64,000 nt of DNA, taken from assembly GCF_000337735.1 (NCBI RefSeq), contig NZ_AOHX01000041.1:13111-77110 (forward strand), given 5' to 3'. Below are positions 51,139 to 60,678 of the stretch, in pieces; position 1 is the first letter of the stretch, and the number at the start of each line of letters is the position of its first letter. The notes under the pieces were generated by a model. That model saw only the letters and a program-made list of their open reading frames with translations. It was not told where the DNA came from and made no database searches. The position numbers and the translations under genes were made by a program. This DNA comes from Natronorubrum sulfidifaciens JCM 14089. Its GTDB lineage: Archaea > Halobacteriota > Halobacteria > Halobacteriales > Natrialbaceae.

Positions 51139-51650
51139 ACCGCAGTACAGGTTCTCACTCGGGTGTTCTTCCCGTGCGGCCTAAGCTAATGTTCTCGTAC
51201 ACGAGACGGTCGATGACAGTAACAGATGACGGCAAACGGAGTCAAAGCCATTGTGCCTGCAACTGCTGATCAGCGCGTTGTCAGTACGGCACGCCGTCCC
51301 GCCGCGCGGTGGTGGGCCGTGTTCCCCCGTTCGAACGATCGGTCTCGACAGCTCCGGTGGCGAGTATCTGCTCCGTATCGATGACAACGGTCTGTTTCGC
51401 CCATCTTAACGGCACCGTCTCGACAGGGATATCGCTCACTACCGGTCGAAAACGGGACGCGTCGGTCTTTAGACGGACGAATCTGGGTGCGGCGATGTGG
51501 CACCTCGAGCGGTGTGTGTCGGGTGTTACCAGCGTGTTACGCCGTGCGTGGCGACCCTACGCCTGACATAACAATACCACACGTGGTGGAACCGTCGCAT
51601 ACGCTCCCGATGGGCGGTCCGACGACCGGTTCGATTCCGGTGGGGCGTCT
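51139..51650. other. 512-bp gap without a recognisable gene
   Basis: Short open frames on both strands lack family features and promoter fit. Small dyads (for example CTCGTACACGAG at about 51194-51205, and CACGTG at about 51579) are visible. The left end must hold the promoter of the protease-like gene. I see nothing else that I can defend. Confidence 0.5.
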
Positions 51651-52001
51651 ATGAGTTCCGACGGCACACACCTGCGCTATGCCCTGCCCGGCGGGATGTC
51701 GCCGGCCGCCCTCGAGCGAGTGCTATGGGTTCTCGTCGGCCTCTCGCTGATCGGTGACGTCGTGACGACGTTCGTCGGACTGCATCTCGGACTGGCCGAA
51801 TCGAACCCGGTCGCTCGGAGCGCGATCGAGGGGTACGGACTGGTCGGAATGCTCGCGCTAAAGGGCATTGCGATCGGTATCGGACTGCTCTGTCGACCCC
51901 TACTCCCCAGTGCCTACCAGCCAGTCGTTCCCGCAGGGCTTGCACTCCCGTGGACGGCGGCCGTCTGTATCAACGTCTACATGATCTCGACGGCGATCTG
52001 A
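51651..52001 (+). CDS. DUF5658 family membrane protein
   Basis: 116 residues and three or four membrane helices: VLWVLVGLSLIGDVVTTFVGLHLGLAESNPVA is the family mark (the LADVxTT-like helix followed by ExNP). LVGMLALKGIAIGIGLLC and VVPAGLALPWTAAVCINVYM follow. The ATG at 51651 follows a GGGGCG-type sequence. Function unknown. Ends convergent with the PH-domain gene (30 bp apart). Confidence 0.75.
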   Translation: MSSDGTHLRYALPGGMSPAALERVLWVLVGLSLIGDVVTTFVGLHLGLAESNPVARSAIEGYGLVGMLALKGIAIGIGLLCRPLLPSAYQPVVPAGLALPWTAAVCINVYMISTAI

Positions 52002-52031
52002 ACTGTGACGGGACGGACAACCGAGTTCGGG

Positions 52032-52733
52032 TTACTTGTTGCTGTCAGCGCACCCGCGCTCGAGGGCACCATCGTCGCTTGCAGTTGCCTCCGGTTGCGA
52101 CTCGGTTAAGCTACGCCTCTCGTCGGTCGTGGTTCCGCGCACGTCTGTTTCCTCCTCGAGGAGCGTTCGGATCGCTTGGAGTTCGTGGAGGATCTCCGCA
52201 AGGACCTCGTCGGTTGGGTCAGCCGTCGCTGGGCGGGCAGTGTCGGTACCGCGTGAGACGTGACTGGAGATCAACTGCTGAACCGATCGCGGCTCCGGCA
52301 CGGATCGAAACCGCATCTCGACGCCAGCGCCGCCGGCGGAGCTGACCTCGACATGACCGTATCCAAAGCGTGTCCCGAGCGCGCTCTGGCTGTAGGACGT
52401 GTTCTGGACTTTTTCGAAGTCGATCCGCTTGACGTCCCGCGAGAACACCCCCTGTTTCTCGTAGAGCCCAGCGGAGGTCACAACGTAGTCCGTGCTGCGA
52501 ATCCAGAGCACTGCCCACCCGACAATCGGGACTGTGACCGCCCCGAGAACGGCCGCAAGCGCCAGCCCAGCAACCGCATTGAACGGGACGACAGCGAGTG
52601 CAGCCACCGGCAACGCGAGCAACAGTACCGTCGGCATGATCGTCCGGCGGTCGGGCGAACCGGCCCAGAGCACCGACTCATCGCTGTCGAGCGATAGCCA
52701 CTCGAGGTCCGCCTCGTCGAACAGTCCAGTCAT
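52032..52733 (-). CDS. Membrane PH-domain protein (bPH2/YdbS-like)
   Basis: 233 residues from ATG 52733; longer readings enter promoter sequence. [19 protein letters not shown], then a membrane helix pair ([18 protein letters not shown] and [21 protein letters not shown]), then a bacterial PH (DUF304/bPH2) domain: [32 protein letters not shown] and [12 protein letters not shown] helix and an acidic tail end it. bPH2 proteins sit at the membrane and are poorly characterised; possibly a scaffold for export. Promoter region is shared with gdh, divergent. Confidence 0.8.
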   Translation of the reverse strand: MTGLFDEADLEWLSLDSDESVLWAGSPDRRTIMPTVLLLALPVAALAVVPFNAVAGLALAAVLGAVTVPIVGWAVLWIRSTDYVVTSAGLYEKQGVFSRDVKRIDFEKVQNTSYSQSALGTRFGYGHVEVSSAGGAGVEMRFRSVPEPRSVQQLISSHVSRGTDTARPATADPTDEVLAEILHELQAIRTLLEEETDVRGTTTDERRSLTESQPEATASDDGALERGCADSNK

Positions 52734-52805
52734 ACGCTCGAGCACACACAGCGACGAGAAAAGCATGCTGTTAGCTGTGTGTCGAAACCACAAGACGCGT
52801 GTGCC

Positions 52806-52863
52806 GTGCAAATATTGCACGAACCTCGACAAAGTAGCAAGGATTATCTTTTCCGCCGGAAAA
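52806..52863. promoter_or_regulatory. Two palindromes between the PH-domain gene and gdh
   Basis: GTGCAA-ATA-TTGCAC (52806-52820) and TTTTCCG-C-CGGAAAA (52849-52863) are both perfect. They stand ahead of a TATA-like ATATCATAAG (about 52865-52874) for the plus-strand gdh. Their position suits operators, perhaps nitrogen- or carbon-responsive, for gdh and/or the divergent gene. Confidence 0.6.
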
Positions 52864-52964
52864 CATATCATAAGTACCCGGAGACGGTCGCCGCTGTCCG
52901 TGCGGCCGTCGAGAGCTGGTCACGGAGATCCGCTCGCTTCGGGCGCGCTATCTACGGCAACACT

Positions 52965-54239
52965 ATGACAACATCTGAACCTGCGTCGGAACTGGAAGAG
53001 GAGAGTGCCGTCGAAACAGCCCGCCGTCAACTCGAGCGTGCTGCCGCCCATCTCGACGTCGACGAGGGAATCGTCGAGCGCCTGCGCCACCCGACGAGCG
53101 TCTACCGCGTGACGATCCCACTCGAGCGCGATGACGGCAGCCGAGAGATGTTCACAGGGTATCGCGCCCACCACGACAGCGTCCGTGGGCCGTACAAAGG
53201 CGGCCTGCGCTACCACCCCGGTGTAACCGAGGAAGAGTGTGTCGGCCTCTCGATGTGGATGACCTGGAAGTGTGCCGTGATGGACCTCCCCTTCGGCGGC
53301 GCAAAAGGTGGCGTCGTCGTCGATCCGAAAGAACTCAGCGAGGACGAAACCGAGCGGCTCACCCGTCGCTTCGCGGAGGAACTGCGACCCGTTATCGGGC
53401 CGATGAAAGACATCCCTGCACCCGACATGGGGACCGGCCCACAGGAGATGGCGTGGTTCATGGACGCCTACTCGATGCAACAAGGCGAGACCGAACCCGG
53501 CGTCGTCACCGGCAAGCCGCCGGTTATCGGTGGCTCCTACGGCCGCGAGCGCGCACCCGGCCGGAGCGTCGGCATCGTCGCTCGAGAAGCGATCGACTAC
53601 TACGACTGGGACATCGAAGACACGACCGTCGCTGTCCAAGGGTTCGGGAGCGTCGGCGCAAACGCCGCTCGCTATCTCGACGACCTCGGGGCGTCGATCG
53701 TCGCTGTCTCGGACATCGACGGCGCGATCTACGACCCTGATGGCCTCGACACGACCGACGTCGAAGACCACGACGAAACCCCAGGTATGGTTTCGGGGTA
53801 CGACGCCCCCGAAACGCTTGCGAACGACGAACTGCTCGAACTCGACGTCGATATCCTCATTCCGGCCGCGATCGGGAACGTTCTGACCGGCGAGAACGCA
53901 CGCGACATCAGTGCGAACCTAATCGTCGAAGGCGCGAACGGACCGACGACCTCGACGGCCGACCAGATCTTCGAGGAACGAGACATCCCGGTCATCCCCG
54001 ACATCGTCGCCAACGCCGGCGGTGTCACCGTCAGCTACTTCGAGTGGCTCCAAGACATCAACCGTCGCAAGTGGAGCCTCGAGCGCGTCCACCAAGAACT
54101 CGAAGACGAGATGCTGCAGGCGTGGACCGCCATCCGCAAGGAGTACGACGCTCGAGACGTCACCTGGCGCGATGCGACCTACATCGTCGCACTGTCGCGG
54201 ATCGCCGAGGCCCACGACGCCCGCGGGCTCTGGCCATAG
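52965..54239 (+). CDS. Glutamate dehydrogenase, copy 1
   Basis: 424 residues from ATG 52965 (an upstream in-frame extension is not supported). Substrate part: [33 protein letters not shown] with the catalytic Lys, [13 protein letters not shown](P) part: [30 protein letters not shown] near the end. It interconverts 2-oxoglutarate plus ammonium and glutamate. GGAKGG in place of GGGKGG distinguishes it from copy 2 at 57.6 kb; the two may serve opposite directions or cofactors. Long leader with two palindromes suggests regulation. Confidence 0.92.
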   Translation: MTTSEPASELEEESAVETARRQLERAAAHLDVDEGIVERLRHPTSVYRVTIPLERDDGSREMFTGYRAHHDSVRGPYKGGLRYHPGVTEEECVGLSMWMTWKCAVMDLPFGGAKGGVVVDPKELSEDETERLTRRFAEELRPVIGPMKDIPAPDMGTGPQEMAWFMDAYSMQQGETEPGVVTGKPPVIGGSYGRERAPGRSVGIVAREAIDYYDWDIEDTTVAVQGFGSVGANAARYLDDLGASIVAVSDIDGAIYDPDGLDTTDVEDHDETPGMVSGYDAPETLANDELLELDVDILIPAAIGNVLTGENARDISANLIVEGANGPTTSTADQIFEERDIPVIPDIVANAGGVTVSYFEWLQDINRRKWSLERVHQELEDEMLQAWTAIRKEYDARDVTWRDATYIVALSRIAEAHDARGLWP

Positions 54240-54281
54240 TCTCGAGCGGCCCAGTTAGCGATCAGTTGCAGCGACAGCTCA

Positions 54282-54306
54282 CCCACCCCCCTCGTTCAGA
54301 CTGAAA
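54282..54306 (-). repeat. Origin recognition box 1
   Basis: CACCCCCCTCGTTCAGACTGAAAC (reported in two parts: CACCCCCCTCGTTC and AGACTGAAAC). The dyad TTCA-n-TGAA with the G/C-run flank is the haloarchaeal ORB pattern. Lies 3' of orc1/cdc6, outside the main cluster. Confidence 0.8.
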
Positions 54307-54389
54307 CAGGAACGCAGATCGTTCGTCGGTGTCTGTGGTCGTCCCCCAACCGATCTCGGTCTATCGGACCTGACGGCCACACGACGGTC

Positions 54390-55673
54390 TCAGGAAAACG
54401 AGGTAAGATCGACGTCACGGTTGCCCGTCCCGTGACCCGTCTCCACCAGTTGATCGTACGCCGGCAGTTCCTCGAGTGAGTCATCTCGACGAACGGCTTT
54501 GATGATGTGTTTTGGGTCGGTGACGAGCCGATGCAGGAGATAACTGCCCTGTGAGCGGCCGCCACCGGTCTTTTCGGACTCGATCACGCCGAGGAAGGCC
54601 TGCTCTTTGAGCTGGCGATAGAGGCCGTTTTCGGTGATGGGGTCGGTCGTAACCATGTTACAGATGCCGACGTAGCGCTCGTAGATCTCTCGGGTCTTGT
54701 GGGTCTCGCGGTCGCCGGTGATGATCCGACTCGCCAGCGCGTACAGCGCGAGTTTCGCGTGGACGGTTGCCCCGCTGGTGAGTTCCTCGATGCGGTTGAT
54801 CTCGGCGACCTCCTGGGCCTGCTGAATGTGCTCCTCGGAGACGGTCTCCGAGCCGGTTCGACGGGCGAGTTCGCCGGCTTCTTTCAGGATCTCGATCGCT
54901 TTGCGGGCGTCGCCGTGTTTCTTGGCGGCCAGCGCCGCACAGAGTTCGATCGTGCCGTCTTCTAAGACCTCGGGCTGAAACGCGTCCTCGCGGTTTCGCA
55001 TGATCTCCCGAAGCTGTGAGGCGTCGTACGGGTGAAAGAACAGCTCCCGGTGGCCAAAGCTGCTGTCGATACGTTCGTCGAGCGTCTCCCTGTATTTGAC
55101 CTTGTTACTGATGCCGATGACGCCGATGTAGGTGTCCGTCTTCTGAGCCTCACGGGCTCGTGAGAGCTGCATCAAGATATTGCTGTTGTCCAGTTTGTCG
55201 ATCTCGTCTAGAATAACGATGATCGCATCGAAAAAGCCCTCGAGAATCCCCCAGATGTGCTGGTAGTACTCCATCGTTCCGACACCCCGCAGTGGGATGT
55301 TCTCTTGATAGCCCGTCTGATCTTTCAAGCTGAGTGCCAACTGTCGCGTCGCACGCGTTTCCGTGTTCGCTTCGGAACAGTCGATATAGAGCACACCACA
55401 GTCGATTTCGTTGTCTCGAGCGGCCGTCTGTGCTCGTGTGGCGACGTGCCTCGAGATGAGGCTCTTTCCGGTGCCGGTCTTGCCGTAGATCATCACGTTG
55501 TTCGGCGGATCACCTCGCGTGATCGCCCCGACCTCGGCGGCGACGGACTGGATCTCGTCGTCCCGACCGACGATGCGGTCTTCGTCGGGGACGTGACCCA
55601 CGTGGAGGAGTTCCTTCCGATCGAAGATCGGATCGTGAGATTGGAAAAGCGGGTCCCCTGCCTGTTCAGCCAT
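54390..55673 (-). CDS. Orc1/Cdc6 replication initiator
   Basis: 427 residues from ATG 55673; an ATG at 55697 lies inside the TATA region (TTTTATTA at about 55698-55705), so 55673 is a leaderless start about 25 bp downstream. Walker A MIYGKTGTGKSL, Walker B IIVILDEIDKLD, sensor 1 IGISNKV, and a C-terminal winged helix (about 330-420, ITENGLYRQLKEQAFLGVIE). It binds origin recognition boxes and starts DNA replication; the ORB repeats on both sides make this the cognate initiator of the adjoining origin. The mixed GC context shows no sign of recent transfer. Confidence 0.95.
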   Translation of the reverse strand: MAEQAGDPLFQSHDPIFDRKELLHVGHVPDEDRIVGRDDEIQSVAAEVGAITRGDPPNNVMIYGKTGTGKSLISRHVATRAQTAARDNEIDCGVLYIDCSEANTETRATRQLALSLKDQTGYQENIPLRGVGTMEYYQHIWGILEGFFDAIIVILDEIDKLDNSNILMQLSRAREAQKTDTYIGVIGISNKVKYRETLDERIDSSFGHRELFFHPYDASQLREIMRNREDAFQPEVLEDGTIELCAALAAKKHGDARKAIEILKEAGELARRTGSETVSEEHIQQAQEVAEINRIEELTSGATVHAKLALYALASRIITGDRETHKTREIYERYVGICNMVTTDPITENGLYRQLKEQAFLGVIESEKTGGGRSQGSYLLHRLVTDPKHIIKAVRRDDSLEELPAYDQLVETGHGTGNRDVDLTSFS

Positions 55674-55837
55674 ATCTCCGTTCTTGGAGACACACATAAT
55701 AAAACTATGGAAGGTAGTTCAGACTGATAACGACCGAGTAGACGTTTTCAGACGGAGCTTTTCGCCTGTCTCAGCTACAACCGCCGCTGATCCGGATGCA
55801 GACTGTACTGTCCAGTCAGGGAAGGGATCGATCGAGA

Positions 55838-55864
55838 CCCCCACACCCCTCGTTCAGAGTGAAA
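55838..55864 (-). repeat. Origin recognition box 2
   Basis: CACACCCCTCGTTCAGAGTG followed by AAAA; the same orientation as box 1. The nearest box to the orc1/cdc6 promoter side of the origin. Confidence 0.85.
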
Positions 55865-56138
55865 AGCCGTCCGAGGGGGGGTGGGGGTGGTGTGGGCTGC
55901 GTGGCGACGTGAGTACGACTGGGCAACAACAACCGAGGACGCAAGCAGTGAGTTCCCGTTTCGCTTCGGTATCTATCTAGAGCTACACACCTAGCTAGTA
56001 TAGTAGTATTATATCTTACGATAGAAGCGATTTCTGCCACAAAAGAACGAATGCTATCGTAGAACACTCCCGCTCTCGAGCGTCCTTTATATGTCTGGTC
56101 CGAAATATGCCGACACCGGGACACTCTCTCGAGCTCGC

Positions 56139-56165
56139 TTTCACTCTGAACGAGGGGGGTGGGGG
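56139..56165 (+). repeat. Origin recognition box 3
   Basis: TTTCACTCTGAACGAGGGGG then GTGGGGG, the best-conserved copy and in the opposite orientation to box 2, with the AT-rich stretch between the two. Confidence 0.88.
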
Positions 56166-56252
56166 TCCACCAACCAGCACGACATAATGCGGCGTGTTGC
56201 ATAGTTCGACGTGTTGTATCCAATACGGGCAGACACTCGCTCACTCTCGAGT

Positions 56253-56273
56253 CACCCCTTGTTCAGTCTGAAA
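56253..56273 (-). repeat. Origin recognition box 4
   Basis: CACCCCTTGTTCAGTCTGAA; one C to T change in the CTCG part relative to boxes 1 and 2. Confidence 0.75.
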
Positions 56274-56315
56274 TTCGACAGGCACGAGACGGGGGCGAGC
56301 AGTCTTGACGGCTTC

Positions 56316-56339
56316 GTTTCACTCTGAACGACGGGTCCC
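56316..56339 (+). repeat. Origin recognition box 5
   Basis: GTTTCACTCTGAACGACGGG; same orientation as box 3, with an ACGGG instead of AGGGG flank. Confidence 0.78.
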
Positions 56340-56464
56340 TCCGTTTCGGTGTCTGACCATGACTCGCGCCTGCTGGCAGTCGCAACTATCTCACCGAATC
56401 TACTGCCATCGCCGATTCCACAGCGACAGTCGTCACCGACAGCTCGAGCGAAACGTCCCGAACG

Positions 56465-56488
56465 ATTTTTCACTCTGAATCAGGGGTG
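56465..56488 (+). repeat. Origin recognition box 6
   Basis: TTTTTCACTCTGAATCAGGG; same orientation as boxes 3 and 5, with ATCA in place of ACGA. Confidence 0.75.
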
Positions 56489-56602
56489 CCTGTCAACGTA
56501 CGTTCCGGTTCAGGACATCGGAACAGGAGCCCGTCTCACTTGCCAGTACACCCGTCGCACTCGCCAGTACACCTTTACTTGTGGGTCGTAGAGTCACTCC
56601 GT

Positions 56603-57493
56603 ATGGGACGTAGAAGTGTCATGTTTACGCCAGGGGATCGCCCCGAAATGCTTCGAAAATCGCCCACTGCAGGGGCTGACGTACTTGTTTTCGACCTCGA
56701 GGACGCAGTCGCCCCACAGCGCAAGGCCGATGCACGTGAAACGGTGCGTGCGGTACTCACCGATCCGGCGTTCGATCCGGACTGTGAAGTCTGTGTTCGG
56801 GTCAACGCCAGCGAATCCGCGATTGCGGCTGATCTCGAGGGACTTCTCCAGCCTGCCGATGACGAGCTTCGACTCGATAGCCTCATGCTTCCGAAAGTCG
56901 ACTCGCCGGCGGATGTCGAGTGGCTTGCGGACGAACTCGAGGCCCACGACGGCTCGTTCCCTGTCTTTGCGCTGATCGAGAGCGCTGCAGGTGCCCTCGC
57001 TGCACCGGCGATCGCCGCCGTTCCGGCGACCGATGCGCTCGTGTTCGGTGCCGAAGACCTCTCAGCGGACCTCGGCGCGACCCGCACGGCCGACGGAACC
57101 GAAGTCCTGTACGCACGCGAGCGTGTCGTCCTCGCCGCTGCTGCCCACGACTGTACGGCGATCGACACGCTGGTCACCGATTTCGGAAACGAAGCGCAAC
57201 TCCGGGAGGACACCGCGTTCTCGGTCCAACTCGGCTACGATGGGAAACTGGCGATCCACCCCTCACAGGTCGACCCGATCAACGAGGCGTTTACGCCCTC
57301 GGGATCGGATCGCGAGTGGGCTCGGCGTGTCCTCGAAGCCAAACAACACGCGGACGCCGAGGGTCGGGGCGTCTTCGAAGTCGACGGCGAGATGATCGAC
57401 GCGCCGCTGATCGCACAGGCTGAGCGAATCCGCTCTCGGGCCGTTGCAGCGGATCGGTGGCACGGGTCAAATGGGTCTGATGCCAGTCAGTGA
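56603..57493 (+). CDS. HpcH/HpaI-family CoA-ester lyase (CitE-like)
   Basis: 296 residues, a TIM barrel. MFTPGDRPEML at the start, metal and acid motifs LVFDLEDAVAPQRK, VRVNA, SLMLPKVDSP, FALIESAAGA and LVFGAEDLSADLG, and the C-terminal YDGKLAIHPSQVDPIN are typical of CitE/malyl-CoA-type lyases. Substrate candidates are beta-methylmalyl-CoA or malyl-CoA (methylaspartate cycle) or citramalyl-CoA. Two glutamate dehydrogenase genes within 5 kb fit the methylaspartate cycle, which passes through glutamate; this link is inference. Start at ATG 56603 just after the origin region. Confidence 0.85.
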   Translation: MGRRSVMFTPGDRPEMLRKSPTAGADVLVFDLEDAVAPQRKADARETVRAVLTDPAFDPDCEVCVRVNASESAIAADLEGLLQPADDELRLDSLMLPKVDSPADVEWLADELEAHDGSFPVFALIESAAGALAAPAIAAVPATDALVFGAEDLSADLGATRTADGTEVLYARERVVLAAAAHDCTAIDTLVTDFGNEAQLREDTAFSVQLGYDGKLAIHPSQVDPINEAFTPSGSDREWARRVLEAKQHADAEGRGVFEVDGEMIDAPLIAQAERIRSRAVAADRWHGSNGSDASQ

Positions 57494-57650
57494 TCGGTCC
57501 ACTCGTCGTGTGGCTCGACACCGCTGACGGCGACCGTTCCCGTGCACGACTCACGAATATATAACCGAATCCGAACACCTTATATTGAATATTATGCACT
57601 ATGAATAGCATTCGTCACGTTTATTTTGGTTTCCTTGGAAGGCATACTCA

Positions 57651-58907
57651 ATGTCAGGTGAAACAAACCCGTTCGAAAGTCTTCAGTCTCAGATCGATGA
57701 GGCTGCTATCCATCTCGATGTCGGCGACGACGTTATCGAGCGGCTCAAACACCCGGAACGAGTCCTCGAGACGAACCTCACGATCGAGCGCGACGACGGT
57801 AAACTCGAGCGATTCAAGGCGTTCCGGTCGCAGTTCAACGGCGACCGCGGCCCGTACAAGGGCGGCATTCGCTACCACCCACAGGTTTCCCGTGACGAAG
57901 TGAAGGCGCTGTCGGGCTGGATGGTCTACAAGTGTGCGACCGTCGGCATCCCCTACGGTGGCGGCAAAGGCGGGATCATCATCAACCCTGACGAGTACTC
58001 CGAGTCCGAACTCGAGCGCGTCACCCGTGCGTTCGCAAAGGAACTGCGCCCACTCATCGGCGTGGACCGTGACATCCCCGCGCCCGACGTGAACACGGGC
58101 CAGCGGGAGATGAACTGGATCAAAGACACTTACGAGACGCTCGAGAACACTACGGAGCCGGGTGTCATTACGGGCAAAAACATCGCCAGCGGTGGCAGCG
58201 AGGGCCGCGTCGAGGCAACCGGTCGCTCGACTGTGCTGGCCGCCCGCGAAGCGTTCGACTACCTCGACAAGGACCTCGAGGGCGCGACCGTCGCCGTGCA
58301 GGGCTACGGGAACGCCGGCTGGATCTCCGCGAAACTGATCGACGAGATGGGCGCGACCGTCGTCGCCGCCAGCGACTCGAGTGGTGGTATCTACAACCCC
58401 GACGGCTTCGACCCAGTCGCAGCGAAAGACCACAAAAACGAGACTGGCAGCATCGTCGGCTACGAGGAGGCAACGGAAGAAGTTACCAACGAAGACATCC
58501 TGACGATGGATGTCGATCTATTGATCCCTGCCGCCCTCGAGAACGCGATCGACGCCGACCTCGCCGAGGACGTCACAGCCGACGTCATCTCCGAGGCCGC
58601 AAACGGACCACTGACCCCCAAAGCGGACGCCGTCCTCGAGGACAAGGACGTCTTCGTGATTCCGGACATCCTCGCCAACGCCGGCGGTGTCACCGTCAGC
58701 TACTTCGAGTGGGTCCAGAACCGCCAGCGCTTCTCCTGGACCGAAGAGCGAGTCAACGAGGAACTCGAGGCGCTCATCGTCGACGCCTTCGACGCGCTCG
58801 TCGAAACGATCGAGGAACACGACCTCGACAACCCACGGACCGCAGCGTACGTGGTTGCGATCGAGCGAGTCGCGAACTCGTTCGAGGAAGCCGGCTCGTT
58901 CCCCTGA
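57651..58907 (+). CDS. Glutamate dehydrogenase, copy 2
   Basis: 418 residues. Signatures: [33 protein letters not shown] (catalytic Lys in GGGKGG), [10 protein letters not shown], the cofactor fold [17 protein letters not shown] and [13 protein letters not shown]. Clear paralogue of copy 1 but with the more usual active-site loop. TATA-like sequences TATTTTGG and AATATATAACC lie upstream. Together with copy 1 it frames the CitE-like gene and the origin. The difference in loops suggests the copies differ in cofactor or direction. Confidence 0.93.
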   Translation: MSGETNPFESLQSQIDEAAIHLDVGDDVIERLKHPERVLETNLTIERDDGKLERFKAFRSQFNGDRGPYKGGIRYHPQVSRDEVKALSGWMVYKCATVGIPYGGGKGGIIINPDEYSESELERVTRAFAKELRPLIGVDRDIPAPDVNTGQREMNWIKDTYETLENTTEPGVITGKNIASGGSEGRVEATGRSTVLAAREAFDYLDKDLEGATVAVQGYGNAGWISAKLIDEMGATVVAASDSSGGIYNPDGFDPVAAKDHKNETGSIVGYEEATEEVTNEDILTMDVDLLIPAALENAIDADLAEDVTADVISEAANGPLTPKADAVLEDKDVFVIPDILANAGGVTVSYFEWVQNRQRFSWTEERVNEELEALIVDAFDALVETIEEHDLDNPRTAAYVVAIERVANSFEEAGSFP

Positions 58908-59095
58908 GACGGGCTGTTACCACGACTCCCGTGGACCCACGACCGTCTTCGGGTGCGCCGGTACTGACAGTTCTACGGCTGTGTTCTGCGTTCTGACACC
59001 ATTTCACTTTGTCGCGCCCGTTATCCACACTGGAAGTCGATTGCGAACTCGATGTCTTTTTCCCCGACGACTGGAAACTGAACGATAGTCCGTGA

Positions 59096-59596
59096 ATGGT
59101 ACGAAGACGACTGTCCCGGTATCGGGCTCGAGTTCGTCGGAAACTCCTCACTGCGTTCCGTGAAGAGCGAACGCCACGGCAGATCGCTGCGAGTTTCGCG
59201 CTCGGGATCTTTATCACTGCGCTGCCGACCGGCGGCGTCGGGATCGGGCTGTTTTTCGTCTTCATCTCGGTGTGGTCGTGGATCAGCAAGCCGGCAATCT
59301 TCGCCGCCGTCATCGTCCTCAACCCTGTCGTCAAGCCGGCAGTCTACCTCGCGAGTTTTCAAGTCGGCGCACTGGTGTTGGGACAGAACCGAGTTCGCTC
59401 GTCCGAGACGACCATGACTGAATCAGCGTGGGCCGGCATACAGCAACTGCTCGTAGGCAACGTCGTGCTCGCGGTCGCGCTCTCGGGGCTGGGATACGTG
59501 CTCCTCCTGTCGCTGACCCGACGATACCGTCGCCGATCGAACCAACAGTCCATACCCGCGCCGCCGTCCGATATTCGTGGTCTCTTTCGACGCTAG
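59096..59596 (+). CDS. DUF2062 family membrane protein
   Basis: 166 residues. A basic N-terminus (MVRRRLSRYRARVRRKLLTAF) precedes RTPRQIAASFALGIFITALPTGGVG, the DUF2062 hallmark. Three more hydrophobic stretches follow (SKPAIFAAVIVLNPVVKPAVYLA, LVGNVVLAVALSGLGYVLLL). A C-terminal basic segment ends the protein. Function unknown; proposed as a membrane-associated protein in many bacteria and archaea. Start close behind a promoter-like AACTGAACG. Confidence 0.8.
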   Translation: MVRRRLSRYRARVRRKLLTAFREERTPRQIAASFALGIFITALPTGGVGIGLFFVFISVWSWISKPAIFAAVIVLNPVVKPAVYLASFQVGALVLGQNRVRSSETTMTESAWAGIQQLLVGNVVLAVALSGLGYVLLLSLTRRYRRRSNQQSIPAPPSDIRGLFRR

Positions 59597-59707
59597 CCGC
59601 TTGATATCAGTCGAGACTGCGTTCAACCATCACAGACAGTCTCGTCTACTGACACCCAGCGGAGAATACAGTAAACACTTATGAACTCAACACTGATGTA
59701 GTCGGAA

Positions 59708-60511
59708 ATGAACCGACGAACGGTGCTCGGCGGACTCGGTGCGGTGGGGCTGGCTGCATTGTCCGGCTGTCTCGGTGTAGTCGGTATGGACGAACACGAA
59801 TCGTCGCCGGCTGGCGTCGACGAGAGCGTCCGATCGGAGACCGGCTACGACCAGACCGGTATCGATCCGATCGACATCGAAGAGGACGTTGGCGCTGGCC
59901 CCATCTCGGAGACGATTGCTGTCACGAACTACCTGACCGAACACGAGAAGGCAGTCGACATGGGGCCGCTTGGACGCCAGCGCGGTGCCATCTTCATGGT
60001 CCTGACGAGCCCCAAGATCGGTGCGGCTGGGCAAAATTTCAACCCCATCGAGGAGATGGATGCCGACGAACTCGTCGCGCTCGTCGAAGACAACTACGAC
60101 GATATCAGCGACATCACACGCGAGGAGCGAGACGAGGTCACGATCCTCGAGCAGTCGACGACGCGCTCGCGGTTCAGTGCCGATGCGACGTTCAGCGGCC
60201 AGTCCCTCGAGGTCGATCTCCACGTCAGCGAGGCCGTCGAGGCGGGCGACGATCTACTCGTCACGATCGGTGTCTACCCGCAGCGAGTCCGCAGTATGGA
60301 AGAAGCGAACGTGCTCGATCTGATGGCGGGCGTCACCACGGATATCGACGAGGGCGCTGCTGACGACGACGATGAGACCGCGGATGACGACACCGACGAT
60401 ATCGAGGACGGCGACGACGACTCGAGCGATGCGGACGGCACCGAGGAGGACGAGACGAGGGATGACGACGATGGCGACGGTGACGACGGGTTACTCGGCC
60501 GTCTCCCGTAG
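59708..60511 (+). CDS. DUF6517-type Tat lipoprotein with acidic tail
   Basis: 267 residues. Twin-arginine MNRRTVLGGLGAVGLAAL and lipobox LSGCLG (Cys about 21) mean export and lipid anchoring. The central domain (about 60-200) has a mixed sheet: PISETIAVTNYLTEHEK, GAIFMVLTSPKIG, VTILEQSTTRSRFSADATF and LLVTIGVYPQRV. A tail of about 60 residues is nearly all Asp and Glu with Thr/Ser, then LLGRLP. The family is haloarchaeal and uncharacterised. A TATA-like stretch AACACTTATG is upstream. Confidence 0.78.
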   Translation: MNRRTVLGGLGAVGLAALSGCLGVVGMDEHESSPAGVDESVRSETGYDQTGIDPIDIEEDVGAGPISETIAVTNYLTEHEKAVDMGPLGRQRGAIFMVLTSPKIGAAGQNFNPIEEMDADELVALVEDNYDDISDITREERDEVTILEQSTTRSRFSADATFSGQSLEVDLHVSEAVEAGDDLLVTIGVYPQRVRSMEEANVLDLMAGVTTDIDEGAADDDDETADDDTDDIEDGDDDSSDADGTEEDETRDDDDGDGDDGLLGRLP

Positions 60512-60678
60512 CGAACCCCCTCTGGTGTGCGCGTGCTCGGTGTTCCGGTCGACCGATCGCGAAGCGATAGACGACGCAGACGCACTCCGGGCCATCAGTG
60601 CCGGCACCTGCCGACTTTTGGGTGTCCCGGCCATCGGGACTGAAGACCGTCTCAGACGACCGTCAGGTACTCGAGTCG

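Larger units (their letters stand above)
55698..56602. other. Replication origin (oriC-like) region
   Basis: 905 bp upstream of orc1/cdc6 without a gene. It holds five origin recognition boxes (55838, 56139, 56253, 56316, 56465) in both orientations, plus an AT-rich stretch at about 55970-56040 (CTAGCTAGTATAGTAGTATT) suited to duplex unwinding. A sixth box lies 3' of the gene. This layout (ORBs, unwinding stretch, adjacent cdc6) is the standard haloarchaeal origin. Chromosomal or large-plasmid origin cannot be distinguished from the sequence, although the flanking housekeeping genes favour the chromosome. Confidence 0.88.

Noticed and set aside
51181-51566. Short frames in the 512-bp gap
   Set aside because: No promoter fit, no similarity and irregular composition; treated as non-coding.
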